This document shows positions 18,043-26,249 of a stretch of DNA of 64,000 bases, one piece after another; position 1 is the first letter of the stretch, and each line of letters starts with the position of its first letter. The DNA comes from Mycolicibacterium helvum (lineage in GTDB: Bacteria; Actinomycetota; Actinomycetes; Mycobacteriales; Mycobacteriaceae). Location: NCBI RefSeq assembly GCF_010731895.1, contig NZ_AP022596.1:4836001-4900000 (forward strand). The letters are read 5' to 3'. The translations under genes were made by a program, and so were the position numbers. Below the pieces are notes generated by a model, which worked only from the letters and a program-made list of their open reading frames with translations, searched no databases and was not told where the DNA came from.

Positions 18043-18102
18043 GACCAGACCAGCATTCCTGACGACGGCAGTCCTGCCCAGCGACGCGGCCGTGAGTTGT
18101 GG

Positions 18103-18294
18103 TTATGCCTCCGACGCAGCGACTTCGATCACCGCGGCGAGCTCGACAAGCTTGGCCTGGTGCTCGTTGGCGTGGTGCTGGCAGAACAGGAGCTCGGCAC
18201 CTGAAGGAAGCTTTGCGCGGACCCGAGCGGCCGCACCACAGCGGTCGCAGCGATCAGCCTTGGTCAACTCGGGACTGGTCAGGGTCGCGTTCAT
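18103..18294 (-). CDS. Small Cys-rich protein (DUF7455-like)
   Basis: A 63-residue protein beginning MNATLTSPELTKADRCDRCGAAARVRAKLPSGAELLFCQHHANEH. The pattern CDRCGA ... LFCQHH is a compact zinc-ribbon-like site. It is conserved next to the sigA region in mycobacteria. An additional Met one codon earlier (18297) is possible; a GGAG-containing stretch lies upstream. Function unknown. Confidence 0.85.
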   Translation of the reverse strand: MNATLTSPELTKADRCDRCGAAARVRAKLPSGAELLFCQHHANEHQAKLVELAAVIEVAASEA

Positions 18295-18457
18295 CATTGG
18301 GCTCCTCCGTAAGGTGCTCAGCGCTCCGGTGACTTGGCGTCACCGTCACGTATCTCCACTGTCTCAGACGTTCTCTGTTTCGGCCTTGTTCCCCGGTGGT
18401 TTAACGCTGTGTCGTGTCTCACGCCCTGTGCTGTTGCAGGTGGTGCAGTGTGGTCGT

Positions 18458-18823
18458 ATGTACCCGAATCCGGATCTCCTACTCCACCTCTGCGGACAGC
18501 GAGACTGGGACGCAGCCGAGGCCGCCGGGGAACTTTGCCCCGTCTCGCTGACCGAAGTCGGATTCGTCCACCTTTCGACGCCCGAGCAGGTCCACCTGCC
18601 CGCCAACCGGCTCTACGCCGGCCGGACCGATTTGGTACTGCTGCACATCGACCCGCGAGCGCTGGACGCGCCCGTGCGTTGGGAACCTGGAGTGCCAACG
18701 GATCCCGAGTCGATGCGGTTCCCGCACCTCTACGGTGCGCTGCCGGCCGCCGCCGTGACGAAAATCACCCAGTACGGGCCGGGGCCTGACGGCCGGTTTC
18801 AGCCGTTCGAGTCGCCGGCGTAG
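18458..18823 (+). CDS. DUF952 family protein (Rv2705c-like)
   Basis: A 121-residue DUF952 protein. Blocks LLHLCGQRDWDAAEAAG, GFVHLSTPEQV, LVLLHIDPRAL, VRWEPGVPT and FPHLYGALP are the family core. Some members are related to ADP-ribosyltransferase-like folds, but no catalytic role is proven. ATG 18458 is the most likely start; the open frame extends far upstream without similarity. The 3' end overlaps the ridA remnant on the opposite strand by 25 bases. Confidence 0.82.
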   Translation: MYPNPDLLLHLCGQRDWDAAEAAGELCPVSLTEVGFVHLSTPEQVHLPANRLYAGRTDLVLLHIDPRALDAPVRWEPGVPTDPESMRFPHLYGALPAAAVTKITQYGPGPDGRFQPFESPA

Positions 18824-18888
18824 GCGTCGGCCTCGATCTCCACCAGAAGTCCGGGCTCGATGAGGGCCGTGACCTCGACCCGGCTGTC
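18799..18888 (-). pseudogene. 3' remnant of a RidA (YjgF/UK114) gene
   Basis: About 28 codons ending at a TGA at 18799 read SRVEVTALIEPGLLVEIEADAYAG plus five residues. This matches the C-terminal strand of RidA enamine deaminases (compare the family ending VEVARLP...IEIEAIAV). The rest of the gene is missing. The lyase gene at 18887-19759 begins its 3' end within 3 bases of the point where RidA similarity stops. In M. tuberculosis a RidA-type gene (Rv2704) lies between sigA and Rv2705c, exactly here. I infer that the lyase segment replaced the 5' part of ridA. Confidence 0.65.
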
Positions 18889-19759
18889 ACAGTGCGCGCG
18901 GATCCCATCCGTAGTTCGCGAACGCATCCGTCGTTGTGGCCCACCGGAACGTATCGCTGAACCAGACTCGGGTGGCTTTGTCGTACGCAACGCGGTAGAA
19001 GCCTTGTTTCCAGTACAGGCCCGGGTCGCCGCAGTAACCGATCTTGCGGTTCTGGGCGTCTACTAACTTCTGCCCATCGCGCCAAATCTTGGCGTAGCCC
19101 GTTCCGGTGCAACCCAACCGCACCTCGATCACGAAGTCGTGCCATTGCTGCTTAGGTAGCGAACCCAGCGTGAACCACTCTGAAGTGGAGCCAGGTGGGT
19201 GGTCGGCCCCGTTGAGTTGGCCGCCCCCGAAAAGGCGCATCTTCAGGTTGGCCCCATCCCCGACGAGATTGAGTTGCCAGGGCGATTGCCCAGACCCGCC
19301 GGCCACATGTAGCTGGACGAAGTTGTTCCAGTCGCCCGGCGGGCTGGCGAAAGCCGAATCGATGAACAGCCCCCAGGACATCACGATCGTCTGCCCATCG
19401 ACGAACCCTCCGAGATCGCCCACCCTGGTCACCTCGGCCCGTTCGCCGCTGCCGCCCGTTTCGAACACGTAGTTATCACCGGGCTTCACCTCGATACGCT
19501 GCACGATGCCACGCTGACCTGCGGGATCCGCGACATATGAGACGCGATCTGGTGCCTTGACCTGTTCGGCCCAATATGAGTAGCTTTCGGCCCCAGCCGC
19601 GATGGAGTCGTAGTCCGTGCGGGTCAACGGCGCTGAGGCGGCCGAAGCCGAAGCGGGATCGACCACCGATGCAGCGACCAGCGCGGCGACCGCCATTGCG
19701 GCAACCAGCGTCGACCCGCGGAAGCGACGACGAGGGATGGAACCAATGGACGCGGGCAT
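18887..19759 (-). CDS. Secreted polysaccharide-lyase-like protein (heparin lyase I fold)
   Basis: A 290-residue exported protein. An RRRF-containing, Tat-like N-terminal region and hydrophobic core lead to a cleavage region near ASAASAP. The mature part is a beta-jelly-roll of the heparin lyase I-like group: GDNYVFETGGSGERAEVTR, SWGLFIDSAF, NFVQLHVAGGSGQSPWQLNLV, QQWHDFVIEVRLG, GYAKIWRDGQKLVDAQ, YWKQGFYR. The ATG at 19759 is preferred (GGAAGAGAG upstream); the frame extends to 19861 but would run into the sigA terminator. It probably cleaves an acidic polysaccharide, substrate unknown. It sits between sigA and the ridA remnant, so it looks acquired. Confidence 0.75.
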   Translation of the reverse strand: MPASIGSIPRRRFRGSTLVAAMAVAALVAASVVDPASASAASAPLTRTDYDSIAAGAESYSYWAEQVKAPDRVSYVADPAGQRGIVQRIEVKPGDNYVFETGGSGERAEVTRVGDLGGFVDGQTIVMSWGLFIDSAFASPPGDWNNFVQLHVAGGSGQSPWQLNLVGDGANLKMRLFGGGQLNGADHPPGSTSEWFTLGSLPKQQWHDFVIEVRLGCTGTGYAKIWRDGQKLVDAQNRKIGYCGDPGLYWKQGFYRVAYDKATRVWFSDTFRWATTTDAFANYGWDPRAL

Positions 19760-19865
19760 CTGGCGAACTCTCTTCCGTGCTGGCCGCACGACTACCCGTT
19801 CACGAACCTGGTAAACGCAGTTCCAGGCTAGTGGACCGGGTCGAGTTGTCGAGGACGCCACGCGA

Positions 19866-19894
19866 CACCCCGCGATGAGACCACCGCGGGGGTG
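19866..19894 (-). terminator. sigA terminator hairpin
   Basis: CACCCCGCG, a 10-base loop and CGCGGGGGTG form a 9-bp stem with one bulged G, starting 7 bases past the sigA stop codon. The structure is intact, so the lyase insertion downstream did not damage sigA's 3' end. Confidence 0.6.
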
Positions 19895-19900
19895 CGGCTC

Positions 19901-21385
19901 TTAGTCGAGGTAGTCGCGCAGTACCTGAGACCGGCTGGGGTGGCGCAGCTTGCTCATGGTCTTCGACTCGATCTGGCGGATCCGTTCGCGGGTGACGCCG
20001 TAGACCTGCCCGATCTCGTCGAGGGTGCGGGGCTGACCGTCGGTCAGCCCGAACCGCAGCCGCACTACACCGGCTTCACGCTCGGAGAGCGTCTCGAGCA
20101 CCGACTGCAGCTGATCCTGCAGCAGGGTGAACGAGACCGCGTCGACGGCCACGACGGCCTCGCTGTCCTCGATGAAATCGCCGAGCTGGCTGTCACCCTC
20201 GTCGCCGATGGTCTGATCCAGTGAGATCGGCTCACGCGCGTACTGCTGGATCTCCAGCACCTTCTCCGGCGTGATGTCCATCTCCTTGGCCAGCTCTTCG
20301 GGAGTGGGCTCGCGGCCCAGGTCCTGAAGCAGCTCACGCTGGATACGGCCGAGCTTGTTGATGACCTCGACCATGTGCACCGGGATACGGATGGTGCGGG
20401 CCTGGTCGGCCATCGCGCGGGTGATGGCCTGACGGATCCACCAGGTGGCGTAGGTGGAGAACTTGTAACCCTTGGTGTAGTCGAACTTCTCCACCGCGCG
20501 GATCAGGCCCAGGTTGCCCTCCTGGATGAGGTCCAGGAAGGCCATGCCGCGGCCGGTGTAGCGCTTGGCCAGCGACACCACCAGGCGCAGGTTGGCCTCG
20601 AGTAGATGGTTCTTCGCGCGGTCGCCGTCGCGGCAGATCCACTGCATGTCGCGGCGCTGCTGGACCGGCAGCTTCTCACCCTTGTCGGTTTTCTCGACCA
20701 TCAGCTGAGTGGCGTACAGGCCGGCCTCGATCCGCTTGGCGAGCTCGACCTCCTCCTCGGCGTTGAGCAGCGCGACCTTGCCGATCTGCTTGAGGTAGGC
20801 ACGAACCGAGTCGGCCGAAGCGGTCAGCTCGGCGTCTTTACGGGCCTGGCGCAGCGCCTCGGACTCCTCTTCGTCCCAAACGAAGTCACCGGAGGCCTTG
20901 TCCTTTTCGGACGGCTCTGAGATGTCCTCCTCGTCGCTGGCCTCACCTGCGGCCGCGGGGGCCTTGGTGGTCGCGGCCTCATCGCCGTCCTCGTCAGCGT
21001 CGTCGACGACGACTTCGAGATCGTCGAGCTCCAGTTCATCGTCGACGACGACGTCGATATCGGGTTCGCCGTCGAGTTCGGTGTCGACGTCCTCGTCGGT
21101 GCCGACTTCGGCATCGCCGTCGGCGGCCGTCGCGTCCTTCTTGCCGCGGCCACGAGCCGCGGGGGCTTTCTTCGCGACGCGTGGCTTGGCCGGGGCCGTG
21201 TCACCAGCGTCGATGGGATCGGAATCGCCGGCTTCCGCAGTGGCGGCGCGGGGCGCGGCCTTGGCGACGCGCTTGGCGGGCGCGGAACCGTTAGCGGCCT
21301 TCGCCGCCGGCTTCTTTGCGGGAGTCTTGGTGGCGGTGCGCTTCACCGGCTCGTCGGTTGCCGGGCTTGCTTTGGTCGCTGCCAC
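19901..21385 (-). CDS. sigA: Primary RNA polymerase sigma factor SigA
   Basis: A 494-residue housekeeping sigma factor. The first ~190 residues are a Lys/Ala-rich then Asp/Glu-rich region 1.1-like extension typical of actinobacterial SigA. Region 1.2 begins [28 protein letters not shown]. Region 2 has [37 protein letters not shown] and [14 protein letters not shown]. Region 4.2 has [20 protein letters not shown] and ends [10 protein letters not shown]. The GTG at 21385 (residues [13 protein letters not shown]) matches the known mycobacterial start and follows GAAAGGGTG. The frame itself extends to 21433. Confidence 0.97.
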   Translation of the reverse strand: MAATKASPATDEPVKRTATKTPAKKPAAKAANGSAPAKRVAKAAPRAATAEAGDSDPIDAGDTAPAKPRVAKKAPAARGRGKKDATAADGDAEVGTDEDVDTELDGEPDIDVVVDDELELDDLEVVVDDADEDGDEAATTKAPAAAGEASDEEDISEPSEKDKASGDFVWDEEESEALRQARKDAELTASADSVRAYLKQIGKVALLNAEEEVELAKRIEAGLYATQLMVEKTDKGEKLPVQQRRDMQWICRDGDRAKNHLLEANLRLVVSLAKRYTGRGMAFLDLIQEGNLGLIRAVEKFDYTKGYKFSTYATWWIRQAITRAMADQARTIRIPVHMVEVINKLGRIQRELLQDLGREPTPEELAKEMDITPEKVLEIQQYAREPISLDQTIGDEGDSQLGDFIEDSEAVVAVDAVSFTLLQDQLQSVLETLSEREAGVVRLRFGLTDGQPRTLDEIGQVYGVTRERIRQIESKTMSKLRHPSRSQVLRDYLD

Positions 21386-21559
21386 GTACACCCTTTCGGT
21401 CGTGCTGGCTCTCGGTGGGCGCGGGGGCTCCACCGAAAGCGTCGGCTATGAGGACTGTTGGCGTGGATCTCGTTGCGGATTCTCGCCGCTATCCGGTAGG
21501 CGGCCGCCGTCGACCATTGTAACGACAGTGCGAGCATCTACCGCGCGAGCGGCGAAAAA

Positions 21560-22339
21560 TCAGCGTGTGACGCCGGCCTGAGCCGCCATCGCCGCGCCCA
21601 CGATGCCCGCCTCGTTCAGCAGTTCCGCGGCAACCACCGGGGTTCGGTTCTTCAACAGCGGGATCCACTTCTCGGACTTACGGCTGATGCCGCCGCCCGC
21701 GATGAACAAGTCGGGCCAGATTGCATTCTCGATGCTGACCAGCACTTTTGTGACTTCTTCAGTCCACCGCTCGTAGCTCCATTCTTTGCGCTCCTTCACC
21801 GAGGAGGCGGCGCGGTGCTCGGCCTCCTTGCCGCCCACCTCGAGGTGGCCGAACTCGGTGTTGGGTAGCAGCTGGCCGTTGTGAATCACGGCGGAGCCGA
21901 TTCCGGTGCCAAAGGTGAGCAGCACGATGACGCCGTTCTTGTTGCGTCCGGCGCCGTGGCGCTGTTCGGCCATGCCGGCGGCGTCGGCGTCGTTGAGAAC
22001 GACGACGTGTTGGCCGCCCAACGCGCCGCTGATGACCTCGGCGGCGTTGGTGCCGATCCAGCCCTTGTCGACGTTGGCCGCGGTCTGTACGACGCCGTTG
22101 ACCACCACGCCGGGGTAGGTGACGCCCAGCGGGCCGGTCCAGTTGAAGTGCCGAACCACCTCGGCGACGGTCGCGGCCACCGCCGCCGGGGTCGACGGCT
22201 GCGGGGTGGGCAACTTGAAGCGGTCCCCGATGAGCAGGCCGGTGTCGAGATCGACGACGCCGCCCTTGACCCCGCTGCCGCCGACATCGACGCCGAAGCC
22301 GCGATTCTGTCCGGGGGTGGGTGATTCGGTCTCGGGCAT
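21560..22339 (-). CDS. ppgK: Polyphosphate/ATP-dependent glucokinase
   Basis: A 259-residue ROK-type kinase that phosphorylates glucose with polyphosphate or ATP. FGVDVGGSGVKGGVVDL is the phosphate-binding loop, LNDADAAGMAE carries the catalytic Asp, and LTFGTGIGSAVI and TEFGHLEVGGKEAEHRAASS follow. IAGGGISRKSEKW closes the adenosine site. The ATG at 22339 follows GAGGAGC. Position next to sigA matches Rv2702. It is divergent from suhB. Confidence 0.95.
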   Translation of the reverse strand: MPETESPTPGQNRGFGVDVGGSGVKGGVVDLDTGLLIGDRFKLPTPQPSTPAAVAATVAEVVRHFNWTGPLGVTYPGVVVNGVVQTAANVDKGWIGTNAAEVISGALGGQHVVVLNDADAAGMAEQRHGAGRNKNGVIVLLTFGTGIGSAVIHNGQLLPNTEFGHLEVGGKEAEHRAASSVKERKEWSYERWTEEVTKVLVSIENAIWPDLFIAGGGISRKSEKWIPLLKNRTPVVAAELLNEAGIVGAAMAAQAGVTR

Positions 22340-22421
22340 GGGGTTGCTCCTCAGCGAGGCGGGCGGTCTGCGCGATTGCCCACACTAGTGGCTGCGAGTC
22401 TGTCTGTGCTGCGATAGGCGG

Positions 22422-23282
22422 GTGACTGACAACCGGCCTGAGCAACTACGGGCGGTGGCCGAGCAGTTGGCCGCCGAAGCCGCCGCATTCGTCCGCCGGC
22501 GCCGGTCGGAGCTGCTTGGCGACGGGGAGAGGATGGCCTCGGATTCAGCGCGGCCCGGGCTGGTCCAAACGAAGAGCACGCCGACCGATCCGGTGACCGT
22601 CGTGGATACCGAAACCGAACTGCTGCTGCGGGATCGGCTGGCCGTGCTGCGGCCGGGCGAGGCGATCCTCGGCGAGGAGGGCGGCGGCCCGGCGGCCGGT
22701 GACGACGGCGCCGTCTGCTGGGTGATCGACCCGATCGACGGCACGGTCAACTTCGTCTATGGCATTCCGGCGTATGGGGTTTCGATCGCCGCACAGATCG
22801 ACGGCGTGTCGGTGGCGGGTGCGGTCGCCGATGTGGTCAGTGGCGACATGTATTCGGCGGCGGCGGGTCACGGCGCTGACGTGGTCAGTGGCGGCGAGCG
22901 CCGGGCATTGCACTGCAGCGTCTCGACCGACCTGTCGATGGCGTTGGTGGGAACCGGATTCGGCTATGCGCCGCAGCGGCGCGCCGAGCAATCTGCGTTA
23001 CTGGCCCGGCTGTTGCCGCAGGTGCGTGACGTGCGGCGGATCGGGTCCGCCGCCCTGGATCTCTGTCTGGTCGCTGCCGGTCGCCTCGACGCCTACTACG
23101 AGCACGGCCTGCACGTCTGGGACTGGGCGGCGGGTGCGTTGATCGCGACCGAGGCGGGCGCGCGGGTGGTGCTGCCGCCAGTCGACGAAGAGGGCGGGCT
23201 GGTGGCGGCCGCCGGTCCGGGCATCGCGGGCGCGCTCATCGACGCGTTGGACCGGGCCGGGGGACTGCGGCCCCTGGGATAG
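22422..23282 (+). CDS. suhB: Inositol-1-monophosphatase family protein SuhB
   Basis: This 286-residue Mg2+-dependent phosphatase supplies myo-inositol for phosphatidylinositol mannosides and mycothiol. Metal-site motifs are VVDTETELLLRDRL, GEEGGG, WVIDPIDGTVNFVYGIP and, near the C-terminus, VWDWAAGALIATEAGA. Start is a GTG at 22422 (MTDNRPEQ). It is the orthologue of Rv2701c. Stops 5 bases before the convergent cei gene. Confidence 0.93.
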   Translation: MTDNRPEQLRAVAEQLAAEAAAFVRRRRSELLGDGERMASDSARPGLVQTKSTPTDPVTVVDTETELLLRDRLAVLRPGEAILGEEGGGPAAGDDGAVCWVIDPIDGTVNFVYGIPAYGVSIAAQIDGVSVAGAVADVVSGDMYSAAAGHGADVVSGGERRALHCSVSTDLSMALVGTGFGYAPQRRAEQSALLARLLPQVRDVRRIGSAALDLCLVAAGRLDAYYEHGLHVWDWAAGALIATEAGARVVLPPVDEEGGLVAAAGPGIAGALIDALDRAGGLRPLG

Positions 23283-23287
23283 CCGGC

Positions 23288-23938
23288 TCAGCAGGTGCCG
23301 TTGTGGATCTTGCTGATCAGTGCCGAGTCGGCGGGCTCGGTGGCGTCCGGGCGCAGACCGGCCAGGACGGCGTCGATGTCGTCGCTGTGGGCCAGGGTGG
23401 TGAAGTCGGTGCCGATCGACAGGTCCACCGAGTCGTCCTTGCGGTCGTCCTGGAAGAGCTCGACGCAGGGTGCCACCAGCCATACCGCGGCCGCGGCGGC
23501 CCGGCCGCTGGAACCGAAGCGGATCTGGCCCTGGCAGCTCAGCCGTGTGCTGGCGTAGATCGGATCGTTGGCCGCGGTGGGCTGGGCGAAGCCGACGTCC
23601 CGCAGTGCGCCGGCGACCTCACCGGCCTGTCCGCCCTGGCCGCTGGCGTTGAGGACCCGGATCTTGGTGTCGACAAGTTTGGCCGGCGCGACGTCGAGCA
23701 TCGAGGCGTGCGAGACCTGTTCACCGAGCTTGGGCGCGGCCGGATCGGCGGCGGGTGGAGGCGGGTTGCAGGCCGCGGCCTCCCGTACGTCGACCGGGCG
23801 GGTCAGCACGAACGCCCACACCACCGCGGTGATCGTGAACATGACACCGAGGGCGATGAGTCCGGGCAGGTAGTTTCGCCGACGGAACGGACGACCGTTC
23901 TTGTCGAAGGCCGTGCCCTCCGTGATTTGAGCGACCAC
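23288..23938 (-). CDS. cei: Cei-like envelope integrity protein (LytR_C domain)
   Basis: A 216-residue protein with one membrane helix (NYLPGLIALGVMFTITAVVWAFVL) after a basic cytosolic head. The external LytR_C-type domain is marked by IRVLNASGQGGQAGEVAGALRDVGF. Four Cys residues (AACNPP, LSCQG, APCVE, NGTC end) may form two disulphides. It matches Rv2700 (Cei), reported as needed for envelope integrity. Start is GTG 23938, 6 bases after a TAGAGT -10 (23950-23945 on minus), so it may be leaderless. The CRP-type site lies 65 bases upstream. Confidence 0.88.
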   Translation of the reverse strand: MVAQITEGTAFDKNGRPFRRRNYLPGLIALGVMFTITAVVWAFVLTRPVDVREAAACNPPPPAADPAAPKLGEQVSHASMLDVAPAKLVDTKIRVLNASGQGGQAGEVAGALRDVGFAQPTAANDPIYASTRLSCQGQIRFGSSGRAAAAAVWLVAPCVELFQDDRKDDSVDLSIGTDFTTLAHSDDIDAVLAGLRPDATEPADSALISKIHNGTC

Positions 23939-24002
23939 GGATGCACTCTAGAGGCACGCGGTGCGTGCCGACGGAACACGCCCGTCGAATCAGATCGATC
24001 TA

Positions 24003-24018
24003 TGTGATGTAAATCACA
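24003..24018. promoter_or_regulatory. CRP (cAMP receptor protein) binding site
   Basis: TGTGATGTAAATCACA is a perfect match to the mycobacterial CRP consensus TGTGA-N6-TCACA. It lies between divergent genes, 65 bases from the cei start and 89 bases from the DUF4193 gene start, so it could act on either. Confidence 0.75.
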
Positions 24019-24106
24019 CGCGGATATGGGGGTTCTGGGCACGAATCGTTTGGCGGATCCGTTCGACGCTGATACAAAGCCATGCTGAGGTTTGGAGGGG
24101 ACAACA

Positions 24107-24409
24107 ATGGCTACCGATTACGACGCCCCACGGCGCACTGAGACCGATGAGGTGTCCGAGGACTCGCTCGAGGAGCTGAAGGCTCGCCGCAATGAGGCGC
24201 AGTCGGCGGTGGTCGATGTCGACGAAACTGACTCCGCCGAGAACTTCGAGCTGCCCGGTGCCGACCTGTCCGGCGAGGAGCTGTCGGTGCGGGTCGTCCC
24301 GAAGCAGGCCGACGAGTTCACCTGCTCGAGCTGCTTTTTGGTGCACCACCGGAGCCGCCTGGCCAGCGACAAGAACGGCGTGATGATCTGCACGGACTGC
24401 GCGGTCTAG
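24107..24409 (+). CDS. DUF4193 small zinc-ribbon protein (Rv2699c-like)
   Basis: A 100-residue acidic protein with a C-terminal zinc ribbon, FTCSSCFLVHHRSRL ... MICTDCAV. The N-terminal half, with the DSLEELKARRNEAQS block, defines DUF4193, which is conserved and usually essential-looking in mycobacteria. The ATG at 24107 has GGAGGGGAC ten bases upstream. Function unknown. It is downstream of a perfect CRP-type site. Confidence 0.9.
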   Translation: MATDYDAPRRTETDEVSEDSLEELKARRNEAQSAVVDVDETDSAENFELPGADLSGEELSVRVVPKQADEFTCSSCFLVHHRSRLASDKNGVMICTDCAV

Positions 24410-24473
24410 CTGCGCCAGTCAGCTGCCGTCCCGCGCCGATGCGGGCCGGAACGGGCTGGGGAGGAGCGGGCTA

Positions 24474-24974
24474 TCAGCTCCTCAGCGCGGACAGCACCCG
24501 ATCGGGGTGGCGCACGCTGACCAGCCAGTACGGCGTCGGATCGTCGGGATCGTCGAGGACGACCAGCACAAGGGGGCCGACCCAGCCGCGGTGCAGGACA
24601 TAAGCGGCCGGATCGAGCTGGCGGCCCAGCGCTGCCGATTTCGCGGTGCGCGGGATCTCGGCCGACCGTGACACCACCGACATCGGTAGATGGGCCTGAC
24701 CGGCCCACAGCTCGACGTCGGCGCCGTCGGTCACCACGCGGACCTCGGTGCGGCTCAGCCACAGCAACACGCCCGCCGCGACGGCGCCGAGCAGGGTGTA
24801 GGGCAGCCAGACGGGCAGGGTGCGCACGCCCATGGTGACTTCCTTGGCGATCAGCGCTGCCAGCGCCAGACCGAGCGGCCACCACCACCACGGCACCCAG
24901 AGCCGCTCGCGATAACGCACGGTTTGCGAGGTCACACGCGAACCAGACACGCGGCCAAGGGTAGTCTGTGCCAT
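24474..24974 (-). CDS. DUF3093 membrane protein (Rv2698-like)
   Basis: A 166-residue protein with a basic head ([16 protein letters not shown]), two membrane helices (about residues 29-46 and 57-76) and a C-terminal globular part ([37 protein letters not shown]) typical of DUF3093. Its ATG (24974) is separated from the divergent dut GTG (24976) by one base, so the two genes have no intergenic DNA at their 5' ends. Function unknown. Confidence 0.87.
   Translation of the reverse strand: MAQTTLGRVSGSRVTSQTVRYRERLWVPWWWWPLGLALAALIAKEVTMGVRTLPVWLPYTLLGAVAAGVLLWLSRTEVRVVTDGADVELWAGQAHLPMSVVSRSAEIPRTAKSAALGRQLDPAAYVLHRGWVGPLVLVVLDDPDDPTPYWLVSVRHPDRVLSALRS
24962..24967 (+). promoter_or_regulatory. 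dut -10 element inside the neighbouring gene
   Basis: TAGTCT fits the mycobacterial -10 pattern TANNNT and ends 8 bases before the dut GTG. A transcript starting at the GTG would be leaderless. The element lies within the first codons of the divergent DUF3093 gene. Confidence 0.45.
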
Positions 24975-24975
24975 C

Positions 24976-25440
24976 GTGCCAACCAGTCTCGCGGTGGTTC
25001 GCCTAGACCGCGATCTCCCGATGCCCAGCCGCGCCCATGACGGCGATGCGGGCGTGGATCTGTTCAGTGCGCAAGACGTCGACCTGGCGCCCGGCCACCG
25101 TGCCCTGGTGAGCACCGGGATCGCCGTGGCGATCCCGCACGGCATGGTCGGCCTCGTCCATCCGCGCTCCGGTTTGGCTGCGCGCGTGGGTCTTTCGATT
25201 GTTAACAGCCCCGGCACGATCGACGCCGGATATCGCGGCGAAATCAAAGTGTCGTTGATCAACCTCGACCCGACCGCGCCGATCGCGATTCGGCGCGGTG
25301 ACCGCATCGCTCAACTGCTGGTCCAGCGGGTCGAACTCCCAGAGCTGGTCGAGGTGGCCTCGTTCGACGAGGCCGGACTGGCTGACACCACCCGTGGCGA
25401 AGGCGGCCATGGATCCTCCGGCGGACATGCGAGTTTGTGA
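24976..25440 (+). CDS. dut: dUTPase
   Basis: A 154-residue trimeric dUTPase converting dUTP to dUMP and pyrophosphate. Motifs in order: [13 protein letters not shown] (1), [14 protein letters not shown] (2), [17 protein letters not shown] (3), [14 protein letters not shown] (4) and the glycine-rich C-terminal arm [15 protein letters not shown] (5). GTG start at 24976. No ribosome site exists upstream because the divergent gene begins there; a leaderless mRNA is likely. Its stop codon shares one base with the next gene's ATG. Confidence 0.97.
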   Translation: MPTSLAVVRLDRDLPMPSRAHDGDAGVDLFSAQDVDLAPGHRALVSTGIAVAIPHGMVGLVHPRSGLAARVGLSIVNSPGTIDAGYRGEIKVSLINLDPTAPIAIRRGDRIAQLLVQRVELPELVEVASFDEAGLADTTRGEGGHGSSGGHASL

Positions 25441-26237
25441 TGGCATTCGGCAGACGTAAGAACGAACCCAAGATTCCCGCGGACGAGGCGCCCGAAGGCG
25501 CTGAGGCCACCGAGGACACCGCGGCCGCTGAGCCCGACGACGTCGATGGCGACGCCACCGTCGACTACGACGGCGGCCCTTTCGACGTCGAGGACTTCGA
25601 CAACCCCGACGACGCCGCGGAAGCCCGGCTCGACCTCGGTTCGGTGCTGGTCCCGATGCCGGCGGCCGGCCAGATCCAGGTCGAGTTGAACGAGGTTGGT
25701 GTGCCGAGCGCGGTGTGGGTGGTCACGCCCAACGGCCGGTTCACCATCGCGGCCTACGCGGCACCGAAGTCACCCGGCCTATGGCGGGAAGTTGCCTCGG
25801 AGCTGGCCGACTCGCTGCGCAAGGACAACGCTGCGGTGTCCATCGAGACCGGCCCCTGGGGCCGTGAGGTGGTTGGTACCGGCGCCGGCGTGGTCCGTTT
25901 CATCGGGGTCGACGGCTATCGCTGGATGATCCGCTGCGTGGTCAACGGCGCCCCAGAAGCCATGCCGAACCTCGTTGTCGAAGCGCGAGAAGCGTTGTCC
26001 GACACAGTTGTTCGACGCGGCGACACCCCGCTGCCGGTGCGCACCCCGCTGCCGGTCAACCTGCCCGAGCCGATGCTCGAACAGTTGCGTCAGGCTGCTG
26101 CCCAGCAGGCTCAGATGGTGGCGGCCCAGCAGGCGCTGGTGCAGGAGCAGCAGGCGCAGGGCCAGCCGCCAACTGAGCGGCGCAGCGCGTCGGGCTCGGC
26201 CATGCAGCAGCTGCGCAGCTCCAGCACCGGCGGCTGA
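25440..26237 (+). CDS. DUF3710 family protein (Rv2696c-like)
   Basis: A 265-residue cytosolic protein. Acidic N-terminus (residues 8-55), then the DUF3710 core: LDLGSVLVPMPAAGQIQVELNEVGVPSAVWVVTPNGRFTIAAYAAPKS ... LWREVASELADSLRKD ... RWMIRCVVNGAPEA. The C-terminus is Gln-rich (about 200-265, QQAQMVAAQQALVQEQQAQ-like). The ATG at 25440 overlaps the dut stop by one base, so the two are translationally coupled. Function unknown. Confidence 0.87.
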   Translation: MAFGRRKNEPKIPADEAPEGAEATEDTAAAEPDDVDGDATVDYDGGPFDVEDFDNPDDAAEARLDLGSVLVPMPAAGQIQVELNEVGVPSAVWVVTPNGRFTIAAYAAPKSPGLWREVASELADSLRKDNAAVSIETGPWGREVVGTGAGVVRFIGVDGYRWMIRCVVNGAPEAMPNLVVEAREALSDTVVRRGDTPLPVRTPLPVNLPEPMLEQLRQAAAQQAQMVAAQQALVQEQQAQGQPPTERRSASGSAMQQLRSSSTGG

Positions 26238-26249
26238 TCCCCCGGGGAC

